Shown in pieces: positions 43,074 to 49,129 of a DNA stretch of 49,129 nucleotides. The DNA comes from JAMXLO01 sp035511435. Lineage in GTDB: Bacteria; Pseudomonadota; Alphaproteobacteria; Acetobacterales; Acetobacteraceae. The position numbers and the translations under genes are program-made. Under the pieces are notes generated by a model that had not been told where the DNA came from, did no database searches, and saw only the letters and a program-made list of their open reading frames with translations. The first letter of the stretch is position 1; every line of letters begins with the position of its first letter. The stretch is from positions 1 to 49,129 of the forward strand of contig DATKFJ010000477.1 in the NCBI GenBank assembly GCA_035511435.1, read 5' to 3'.

Positions 43074-43690
43074 TGGTTCACACACCCGAACGCAGCCCCG
43101 AGCGCGATGCCGCGATTGCGGCGATGCTGCCGAATGTGCCGTTCGACGGCTGGACACTGCGCGCGCTGCGGCGGGGCCTAGCCGAAATCGATGTACCGGT
43201 GGATGAAGCCGAGTTGCTGTTTCCCGGCGGTGCGGCCGACATGATCGAGGCATTTTGCGACGCGGCCGACCGCCGGACGGAGGCGGCAGCCGCCACGCTC
43301 GATCTGGCGGCGTTGCGCCTGCACGAACGGGTGCGTGCGGTGATCGCCCTGCGCCTTGCGCAGAACCGCCCGCACAAGGAGGCAGTGCGCCGCGCTCTTG
43401 CATTGCTGGCGCTGCCGTCACACACGCGGCTTGCGGCGGCGTGTGCGGCGCGCACGGTCGATGCGATCTGGCATGCGGCCGGCGATCGTTCGACTGACTT
43501 CAGTTGGTACACCAAGCGCGCGATCCTTGGCGCGGTCTATGGCGTGACGCTGCTGTACTGGCTGCGCGACAGCAGCGAAGACGATGCGGCGACGCTGGCG
43601 TTTCTCGATCGGCGTTTGGCTGGGGTTGGACGCATCGGTGCATTGCGTCGGCGCGCCGAGCAGACTGTCAGCCGGCTGCGGGCCGCCTGA
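43073..43690 (+). CDS. COQ9 family protein
   Basis: A 205-aa helical protein of the COQ9/TetR-like fold, which in mitochondria and Alphaproteobacteria supports ubiquinone synthesis by presenting lipid intermediates to Coq7. Conserved segments are PFDGWTLRALRRGLAEIDV, LFPGGAADMIEAFCDAAD, RTVDAIWHAAGDRSTDFSWYTKRAILGAVYGVTLLYWLRD (WYTKR is the family signature) and a C-terminal LDRRLAGVGRIG. Translation is coupled to def (TGATG overlap). Confidence 0.93.
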   Translation: MVHTPERSPERDAAIAAMLPNVPFDGWTLRALRRGLAEIDVPVDEAELLFPGGAADMIEAFCDAADRRTEAAAATLDLAALRLHERVRAVIALRLAQNRPHKEAVRRALALLALPSHTRLAAACAARTVDAIWHAAGDRSTDFSWYTKRAILGAVYGVTLLYWLRDSSEDDAATLAFLDRRLAGVGRIGALRRRAEQTVSRLRAA

Positions 43691-43710
43691 CACACGCTGT
43701 CATTAGCCGG

Positions 43711-43761
43711 AATACGCCGAACGCCCCAATACGTCGAACGCCCCCATACGTCGAAAGCCCC
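43711..43761. repeat. Three imperfect 16-18 bp tandem repeats
   Basis: Units AATACGCCGAACGCCCC, AATACGTCGAACGCCCCC and ATACGTCGAAAGCCCC stand head to tail directly before the large palindrome, 21 bp after the COQ9 stop. Their role is unknown. Confidence 0.75.
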
Positions 43762-43850
43762 TGTCATTGCGAGGCGCGAAGCGACGCGGCAATCTCGTGC
43801 CCGTTGTGCACGGACGAGATTGCCGCGTCGCTGCGGACCTCGCAGTGACA
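43762..43850. repeat. 89-bp palindromic element (TGTCATTGCGAGG type)
   Basis: The left arm starts TGTCATTGCGAGG and the right arm ends CCTCGCAGTGACA. About 38 bp pair with roughly four mismatches, both containing AGCGACGCGGCAATCTCGT, around a short loop. It lies between the COQ9-family and enoyl-CoA hydratase genes. The sequence style matches the dispersed CATTGCGAG palindromes known from many proteobacteria. A truncated relative occurs at 44754. Confidence 0.85.
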
Positions 43851-43870
43851 TTCGAAACGGGGACTGATCA

Positions 43871-44683
43871 ATGACCGACCGATATGCACGTTATACGCGC
43901 CTGCGCTTCGACCGGCCGCATCCGCGCGTGCTGCGCATCACCATGGGGTTGGGTCAGGAGCGGCCTAATCCGGTCGATGCCGTGATGCATCGCGAACTGG
44001 GCGACATCTGGCGCGACATCGATGCCGATCCGGAGGTGAATTCCGTCATCATCACCGGTGCAGGCCGCGCGTTCTCCGCCGGCGGCGATTTCGCGATGAT
44101 CGAGGAGATGATGGCGGACTTCGATGCGCGCGCGCGGGTTTGGAAGGAGGCACGCGATCTCGTCTACAACATCATCAACTGCTCCAAGCCGGTGGTGAGC
44201 GCGATGCGCGGTCCGGCGGTGGGTGCCGGCTTGGTGTGCGGGCTGCTCGCTGATGTGTCGATCGCGACGAAGGATGCGCGCATCATCGACGGCCACACGC
44301 GGCTTGGCGTGGCGGCGGGCGATCATTCGGTCATCGTCTGGCCGCTGCTGTGCGGGCTGGCGAAGGCGAAATACTACCTGCTGCTGTGCGATGCGGTGTC
44401 CGGCACGGAAGCTGAACGCATCGGACTGATATCGCTTGCGGTGGACGATGGCGAGCTCGACGCGAAGGCGGTGGAGATTGCCGTGCGTCTGGCCGAGGGC
44501 GCGCAGAGTGCCATTCGTTGGACCAAGTATGCGCTGAATAACTGGCTGCGAATGGCAGGGCCGTCGTTCGATGCCTCGCTGGCTTTGGAGTTCATGGGGT
44601 TCAGCGGACCCGAGGCGCAGGAAGGCCTCGCCTCCCACAAGGAAAAGCGATGGCCATCCTTTCCGCCGGGCTCGGTGCTGTAG
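43871..44683 (+). CDS. Enoyl-CoA hydratase/isomerase family protein
   Basis: A 270-aa crotonase-fold enzyme acting on acyl-CoA. The oxyanion-hole segments are VNSVIITGAGRAFSAGGDFAMIEE and KPVVSAMRGPAVGAGLVCGLLADVSIATKDARIIDGHTRLGVAAGD. The Glu of the hydratase pair near GLV-type position is not obvious (HTRLGVAAGDHSV), so another crotonase reaction is possible. The C-terminal FMGFSGPEAQEGLASHKEKRWPSFPP is typical. The upstream neighbour is a palindromic repeat; 191 bp separate it from the dehydrogenase gene. Confidence 0.92.
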   Translation: MTDRYARYTRLRFDRPHPRVLRITMGLGQERPNPVDAVMHRELGDIWRDIDADPEVNSVIITGAGRAFSAGGDFAMIEEMMADFDARARVWKEARDLVYNIINCSKPVVSAMRGPAVGAGLVCGLLADVSIATKDARIIDGHTRLGVAAGDHSVIVWPLLCGLAKAKYYLLLCDAVSGTEAERIGLISLAVDDGELDAKAVEIAVRLAEGAQSAIRWTKYALNNWLRMAGPSFDASLALEFMGFSGPEAQEGLASHKEKRWPSFPPGSVL

Positions 44684-44753
44684 AACGAGTCGTGGAGCAG
44701 AACGGCTCGCGGTCCACACAGGGCCATCGTGCGAGTGGCCGATCAATTCGTAC

Positions 44754-44780
44754 TGTCATTGCGAAAAGCGAGGCGACGGA
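44754..44780. repeat. Partial copy of the TGTCATTGCGA palindrome
   Basis: TGTCATTGCGA followed by AGCGAGGCGACGGA resembles the left arm of the element at 43762 but lacks a matching right arm. It probably is a decayed copy in the gap between two catabolic genes. Confidence 0.55.
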
Positions 44781-44874
44781 CTGACGTCGTATTCGTCTAG
44801 GCAATGCCCTCCGGATTGCCAAGCGCACCGCACTGCTGACAGTCTGGGCAACAAATCAGACAGGAGATCAGGCC

Positions 44875-45720
44875 ATGCAACCGATCGTCGCAGTGATAGC
44901 GCCGGGCATGATGGGAAGCGGCGTCGGCCAGCGCCTGGTCGAAAACGGCATCGAGGTGCGCACCGCACTCGACGGCCGCAGCGAGGCGACCATCGCGCGC
45001 GCCAAGGCAGCCGGCATGGTCGGTGCGTCAGACGAGCAGATCGCCGCCTCCGACATGATTCTGTCGATCCTGCCGCCTGGTGACGCGCTGGGCCTTGCCG
45101 AGAGGCTCGCGCCCGCACTGCGCGCCGCGGCGAAGAAGCCAATCTTCGTTGATTGCAATGCGCTCAATCCCGGTACGGTGCTGCGCATTGCGCGGGTGAT
45201 CGAGGAGACTGGTGCCACCTTCGTCGACGGCGGCATCATCGGTGGGCCGCCGAAGCCGGGATCGAAGGGCACCAAGATCTATCTGTCCGGCGCCGCGGCG
45301 CAACGCGTGGCAGAGCTTGCCAAGTACGGGCTGGAGATGCCGATCCAGCCCGGCCCGATCGGCGCAGCCTCGGCGATGAAGATGTCCTACGCGGGGATCA
45401 CCAAGGGCTTCACCGCGCTGGGTGCGGCGATGATGCTGGCGGCGACCCGTGCCGGCACAGCGGACGACCTGCGCGCGGAACTGTCCGCCAGCCAGCCAGC
45501 CTTGTTCGGCTGGCTGACGCGTCAGGTGCCGAACATGTACTCGAAGGCCTATCGCTGGGTCGCTGAAATGGAAGAGATCGCCCAGTTCGTCGGCGAGGAC
45601 CCGGCGGCACGGCAATTCTACGAAGGTGCGGCGCGGCTCTATGAGCGGATCGCCGCGGACTACGACGGCGACCACCGCGAAACCACCGCGTTGGACGGCT
45701 TCTGCAAGCCCAAGGGCTGA
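44875..45720 (+). CDS. NAD(P)-binding 3-hydroxyacid dehydrogenase-like protein with DUF1932 C-terminus
   Basis: A 281-aa protein of the 6-phosphogluconate/3-hydroxyisobutyrate dehydrogenase superfamily. The Rossmann motif is IAPGMMGSGVGQRL, followed by LSILPPGDALGLAERLAP and FVDCNALNPGTVLRIA. FVDGGIIGGPPKPGSKGTKIYLSG is the substrate loop, and the catalytic Lys is probably in KMSYAGITKGFTALG. The C-terminal helices (LSASQPALFGWLTRQVPNMYSKAYRWVAEMEEIA) match the DUF1932 type. AGGAG lies 9 nt before ATG 44875. The iron-type dehydrogenase starts 5 bp after its stop: an operon for oxidising a hydroxy acid or alcohol. Confidence 0.9.
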   Translation: MQPIVAVIAPGMMGSGVGQRLVENGIEVRTALDGRSEATIARAKAAGMVGASDEQIAASDMILSILPPGDALGLAERLAPALRAAAKKPIFVDCNALNPGTVLRIARVIEETGATFVDGGIIGGPPKPGSKGTKIYLSGAAAQRVAELAKYGLEMPIQPGPIGAASAMKMSYAGITKGFTALGAAMMLAATRAGTADDLRAELSASQPALFGWLTRQVPNMYSKAYRWVAEMEEIAQFVGEDPAARQFYEGAARLYERIAADYDGDHRETTALDGFCKPKG

Positions 45721-45725
45721 CGGCG

Positions 45726-46895
45726 ATGCATCAGGGCATTCACCGTTACCCGCCGATGGAGCGGGTGATCTATGGCATGTCGCTGGACGATGCCCTGGCA
45801 CAGGAGGTCGAGCGGATCGGCGCCAATGCTGTCTATGTGCTGGCCAGCGGCACGCTGACGCGGCAGACCGATGTCGTGGACCGCGTGCGCGGCGTACTAG
45901 GCAACAAACTGGCGGGCATCTGCGCCAGGATCGGCGCACACACGCCGCGCATCGATGTGGTGGCGGCGGCGAATGCCGCGCGCGAGGCGGGGGCGGATGC
46001 GCTGCTGACTGTCGGCGGCGGGTCGGTGACCGATGCCGCGAAGATGGTCGGGCTGTGTCTCGGCAACGATGTATCGGAGCCGGACCAACTCGACGCGTTC
46101 CGCGCGCAGATCCATTCCGACGGCCGCACCGAGCGGCCGCCGGTCAGGCCGCCCGGCGTGCGCTCGATCGCGGTTCCCACCACGCTGTCGGCCGGCGAGT
46201 TTACCTGGTTCGCTGGCTGCACCGACACGGTGCGGCAGGTGAAGGAAAGTTATGGCCACGCGCTGATGATGCCGCGCAGCGTCATTCTGGATCCTGCCGC
46301 CACCGTCCACACGCCGGAATGGCTGTTCCTGTCCACCGGCATTCGCGCCGTCGACCACGCGGTGGAGGACATCTGCTCGATCAACCCGCAGCCGCTGTCC
46401 GACGGCACCTCGATGCACGCGCTGCGCCTACTCGGCTGCGGACTGCGTGCGGTAAAGGCTGACCCCGGCAATCTGGAAGCGCGGCTCGACTGCCAACTCG
46501 GCGCCTGGATGTCGATCATGGGATCGCAGAACGGCGTGACCAAGGGGGCAAGCCATGGCATCGGCCATGTGCTGGGTGGCACCGCCGGCGTGCCACACGG
46601 TTATACTTCGTGCGTGATGCTGCCGCCCGTACTGCGCTTCAACGAACCGGTGAACGCCGAACGCCAGGCATGGGTCAGCGACGCGCTTGGCTCGCCCGGC
46701 GGCAGGGCCGGCGACGTGGTCGCGGAACTGGTCGCCAGCCTCGGTCTGCCGGGCACCTTGCGCGACGTGGGCGTGAAGCGGGAGCAACTGGACCGGATCG
46801 CCGAAGAATCGATGCACGACCGCTGGGTGCACACCAATCCACGCAAAATCAACGGGCCGCCGGATGTTCGCGCACTGCTCGATGCGGCATGGTGA
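45726..46895 (+). CDS. Iron-containing alcohol dehydrogenase (maleylacetate reductase-like)
   Basis: A 389-aa group III dehydrogenase. The NAD(P) motif is GGGSVTD (97-103) within ADALLTVGGGSVTDAAKM. Metal-binding candidates are the His in GIRAVDHAVED, and two in GASHGIGHVLGG and GVPHGYTSC. AVPTTLSAGEFTWFAGCTD is the substrate and cofactor cleft. Maleylacetate reductases and 4-hydroxybutyrate dehydrogenases look like this; the exact substrate is not clear. Five bases behind the hydroxyacid dehydrogenase-like gene. Confidence 0.92.
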   Translation: MHQGIHRYPPMERVIYGMSLDDALAQEVERIGANAVYVLASGTLTRQTDVVDRVRGVLGNKLAGICARIGAHTPRIDVVAAANAAREAGADALLTVGGGSVTDAAKMVGLCLGNDVSEPDQLDAFRAQIHSDGRTERPPVRPPGVRSIAVPTTLSAGEFTWFAGCTDTVRQVKESYGHALMMPRSVILDPAATVHTPEWLFLSTGIRAVDHAVEDICSINPQPLSDGTSMHALRLLGCGLRAVKADPGNLEARLDCQLGAWMSIMGSQNGVTKGASHGIGHVLGGTAGVPHGYTSCVMLPPVLRFNEPVNAERQAWVSDALGSPGGRAGDVVAELVASLGLPGTLRDVGVKREQLDRIAEESMHDRWVHTNPRKINGPPDVRALLDAAW

Positions 46896-46975
46896 AACCG
46901 GCGTGCGGGCCGGTCAGTCCCCGGTCACATGAGTTTGTGTCACGTCAGTCCCTGGTCGGTAAGGCCGGGGTCACG

Positions 46976-47353
46976 TCAATCCGCGGTCAGGTCCCGCAAC
47001 AACGTGACGAGTTCCTCGCGACGGAACGGCTTTCGCAGGACCGAAACATCCTCGTTTTCGTGGAACTTCGCCACGCCTTCGGCCAGACGAAGATAGGAGT
47101 CGCTGAAACCGGACGTAAGGACAATCTTGACCGGTATGCCGGTCAACAGAATTTCGTTCAGCACGTCGATGCCATCCTTCTCTGGCATGATCATGTCCAG
47201 CATGAGCACATCGGGCTTGAAGGCGATGAAAACTTCGGTGGCCTGCGACGAGCTGTTGAGCGTTCTGGCATTCAGCCCAAGTTGCCGAGCGATCAGCTCC
47301 ACGACCTTGGTAATGCCGGTCTGATCGTCGATCACCAGTAGCTTCTTTGCCAT
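46976..47353 (-). CDS. Single-domain response regulator (CheY-like receiver)
   Basis: A 125-aa stand-alone receiver without output domain. Acidic pocket Asp9-Asp10, phosphoacceptor Asp53 in VLMLDMIMPEKDG, switch Thr80 in IVLTSG, and Lys108 in VLRKPF. Such proteins relay phosphate between kinases or to a protein target. It is divergent from the PAS kinase 450 bp away, a probable partner. The start ATG 47353 has GGGAA upstream. Confidence 0.94.
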   Translation of the reverse strand: MAKKLLVIDDQTGITKVVELIARQLGLNARTLNSSSQATEVFIAFKPDVLMLDMIMPEKDGIDVLNEILLTGIPVKIVLTSGFSDSYLRLAEGVAKFHENEDVSVLRKPFRREELVTLLRDLTAD

Positions 47354-47803
47354 GGAACGCTATTCCCCTATCAAGGCCGCTCCCGGTCGCGCAGCCGTGT
47401 CGGCCGGTACCACGCAAAGGTATCTTTAGACCTAATTTGCCGAATTACAGCCAGAAATTCTCAGACACTAGCTTTTTGACCGGCGACTCGGCAGTCTTGC
47501 CAGCACTTTTCGACTGCCTGTGCTGTGACTGATTTGTATCGCGAATAGTGAAGACCCTGGGTACAGGCCAGAAAATCGAGCTGACTCGCCAAGAACGGAA
47601 TTTGGCACGGAGTCTCACGTATAGAGATCAGTGACCGGATGGTTCGATGGAATGAAGTCGTCACCATTGATACTAGCCAGGAAATTATACCTTCGTTAGC
47701 TATGCGCGCGCCTTGCATACCTATGCAACGGCATTGCTCAGCTAATCTTTACCGGTCGTGGTGTCTCCTGCGGGCATACGCAACAACGCCACCGGATCAG
47801 CCA
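47354..47803. promoter_or_regulatory. AT-richer divergent intergenic region between response regulator and kinase
   Basis: This 450-bp gap is clearly poorer in GC than its neighbours, with T-rich patches near 47425-47475 and AAATTATACC near 47683-47692. It should contain both divergent promoters. The only sizeable frame in it is the uncertain 85-codon ORF listed separately. Confidence 0.5.
47461..47718 (-). CDS. Possible small protein (85 codons), unrecognised
   Basis: The frame encodes a Cys-containing mixed sequence (TSFHRTIRSLISIRETPCQ, DFLACTQGLHYSRYKSV, AVEKCWQDCRVAG) that looks more protein-like than most spurious frames here, and it lies in AT-richer DNA where long open frames are less expected by chance. 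No clear RBS stands before ATG 47718; an in-frame internal ATG near 47667 is also possible. There is no known domain. It may be a transferred small gene or chance. Confidence 0.3.
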   Translation of the reverse strand: MQGARIANEGIISWLVSMVTTSFHRTIRSLISIRETPCQIPFLASQLDFLACTQGLHYSRYKSVTAQAVEKCWQDCRVAGQKASV

Positions 47804-49129
47804 ATGTCGTCAAGTCAGACCGCGCCCGTCTCCTGCCCCGATGCGGAACGACTCTGGCCGCCGGTCATCGATGCGATTCGCGACTATGCATTGATGCTGC
47901 TCGACCCCGTCGGCCGAATCCTGTCGTGGAACCGGGGTGCGGAACTGATCAAGGGCTATCAGGCCGCCGAGATCATCGGCCGGCACTTTTCCTGCCTGTA
48001 CCCACCGGAGGATATCGCCTCCGGCAAGCCGGAGCGCGATCTGAACACCGCGGCGAGGGTCGGACGCGTGGACGATGTCGGCGAGCGAGTGCGCAAGGAT
48101 GGTTCCCGATTCCTTGCCGACGTGGTGATCACCGCGATCCCGGGCCCCGACGGCAGTTTGCTGGGTTTTGGGAAGATCACCCGCGACATCACCAAACGGC
48201 TGGCGGCGGAAGCCCTGATCAAGGCCAGCGAGACAAAGCTGCGGAGCCTGATCAACGCGGTGCTGGACACGGTTGTGGATGGTCTCATTACGATCGATCG
48301 CAAAGGCACCATCCAATCGTACAACAAGGCATGCATCAACCTGTTCGGCTATGCGCCTGACGATGTGCTGGGCCACAACGTGCACATGCTGATGCCGGAA
48401 CCGTATCACGACGGGTACGCCGCGGCCGATCTGGAAAGCGCGGTGCCGAAGATTATCGGCATCGGCCGGGAAGTAATGGGGCGTCGCAACGACGGCACGA
48501 CGTTCCCGATGGAACTGGCGATTGGCGAATCAGTGGAAGGCGGCAATCACGCCTTTGTCGGCATCATCCGCGACCTGACTGAGCGGCGCGATGCGGAAAA
48601 GCAACGCGACCAGTTGCGTCAGGCGCAGAAGATGGAAGCGGTCGGCCAGCTTACCGGGGGCCTGGCGCATGATTTCAACAACCTTCTGGCGATCATCATC
48701 GGCAATCTTGATCTGTTGCGCGAGCTTCGTCAGGACGATCCGGTAACTGACGAACTGGTGCGCGACGCTCTGGAATCTGCCTTGCGCGGCGCGGACCTGA
48801 CGCGGCGTCTGCTGGCATTCGCCCGGCTTCAGCCCTTGCAGCCGGAACGCGCCGACATCAACGAGCTGATCGGCGGCATCGTGAAACTGCTGACGCGTAC
48901 TTTGGGCGAAAACGTCGCCATCGAACTGGCGTTGGCTCCCAACATCTGGCCTGTGCAGATCGACCGCGCGCAATTCGAGGCTGTGATTGCCAATCTTGCC
49001 ACCAACGCACGCGATGCCATGCCGCGCGGCGGAGCCCTGCTGATCGACGCACGCAACGGCTATCTCGATGACGCCTATGCCGCGGTGCACAGCGATGTGA
49101 CTCCCGGCGATTACGTCGTGGTCGAGGTC
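47804..49129 (+). CDS. Double-PAS sensor histidine kinase (3' end beyond window)
   Basis: The frame is open for 442 codons to the right edge. PAS 1 (~residues 20-130: DYALMLLDPVGRILSWNRGAELIKGY...FGKITRDITKR) and PAS 2 (~140-260: LDTVVDGLITIDRKGTIQSYN...GIIRDLTERR) resemble FixL/heme or flavin PAS modules. The HisKA dimerisation helix has phospho-acceptor His289 in LTGGLAHDFNNLLAII. The ATPase N-box is under way (VIANLATNARDAMPRGG). There is no transmembrane segment, so the kinase is cytoplasmic. ATG 47804 is chosen as it gives the frame's first protein-like codons. A receiver may follow off-window. Likely partner: the divergent single-domain receiver. Confidence 0.94.
   Translation, partial: MSSSQTAPVSCPDAERLWPPVIDAIRDYALMLLDPVGRILSWNRGAELIKGYQAAEIIGRHFSCLYPPEDIASGKPERDLNTAARVGRVDDVGERVRKDGSRFLADVVITAIPGPDGSLLGFGKITRDITKRLAAEALIKASETKLRSLINAVLDTVVDGLITIDRKGTIQSYNKACINLFGYAPDDVLGHNVHMLMPEPYHDGYAAADLESAVPKIIGIGREVMGRRNDGTTFPMELAIGESVEGGNHAFVGIIRDLTERRDAEKQRDQLRQAQKMEAVGQLTGGLAHDFNNLLAIIIGNLDLLRELRQDDPVTDELVRDALESALRGADLTRRLLAFARLQPLQPERADINELIGGIVKLLTRTLGENVAIELALAPNIWPVQIDRAQFEAVIANLATNARDAMPRGGALLIDARNGYLDDAYAAVHSDVTPGDYVVVEV

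Noticed and set aside
46896..46980. Tandem repeat of GTCACGTCA/GGTCAGTCCC after the alcohol dehydrogenase
   Set aside because: The copies are short and irregular; no consistent unit length can be defined.

Overview
The window is GC-rich, gene-dense bacterial chromosome. Alphaproteobacterial markers are a COQ9-family protein, the kdsB-pheA overlap beside a membrane-anchored cytochrome c, the yej peptide transporter, a HWE/HisKA-type PAS kinase next to a lone receiver protein, and a TPP riboswitch on thiC. The overall style resembles Acetobacteraceae/Rhodospirillales. That placement is inference from gene content; no marker gene was compared with a database.

Layout. 1-5.7 kb is a drug-efflux and regulator block: a truncated RND pump preceded by a coupled 62-aa ORF, a divergent TetR with a palindromic operator, a decayed EmrA-like adaptor divergent from MarR, and a DHA2 MFS exporter. 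5.75-10.6 kb holds a J-domain membrane protein, a substrate-binding-like protein without a signal peptide and an alpha/beta hydrolase, converging on an SDR plus acetamidase/formamidase pair. 10.6-11.3 kb is a HigBA toxin-antitoxin locus whose toxin is frameshifted and joined in frame to the antitoxin. 12-14 kb is riboswitch-controlled thiC, followed by a SirB1-type protein, a coiled-coil methyltransferase and a convergent glycosyltransferase operon.

17.4-21.6 kb is the most unusual part. It encodes a 1214-aa protein with nine tandem beta-rich units, seven of them exactly 228 bp apart, including a stretch of 547 residues with no Lys, Arg or His. A C-terminal domain that I cannot name follows, then a clear terminator and tRNA-Pro(CGG).

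21.7-27.7 kb: a LOG-type hydrolase, cytochrome c', a D-aminoacylase-like amidohydrolase, and a three-gene deoxysugar operon (CDP-glucose 4,6-dehydratase, C-methyltransferase, 3,5-epimerase) that probably makes a branched deoxysugar for surface glycans. 28-37 kb: luciferase-like oxidoreductase with a universal stress protein, an orphan PhnC ATPase, and the complete yejABEF importer. 37-43.7 kb is housekeeping: hisN, cytochrome c, kdsB, pheA, a MocR regulator, rpsU, def and coq9. 43.7-47 kb: palindromic repeats, then enoyl-CoA hydratase, a 3-hydroxyisobutyrate-dehydrogenase-like enzyme and an iron-type alcohol dehydrogenase. The window ends with a single-domain response regulator divergent from a double-PAS histidine kinase that runs off the right edge.
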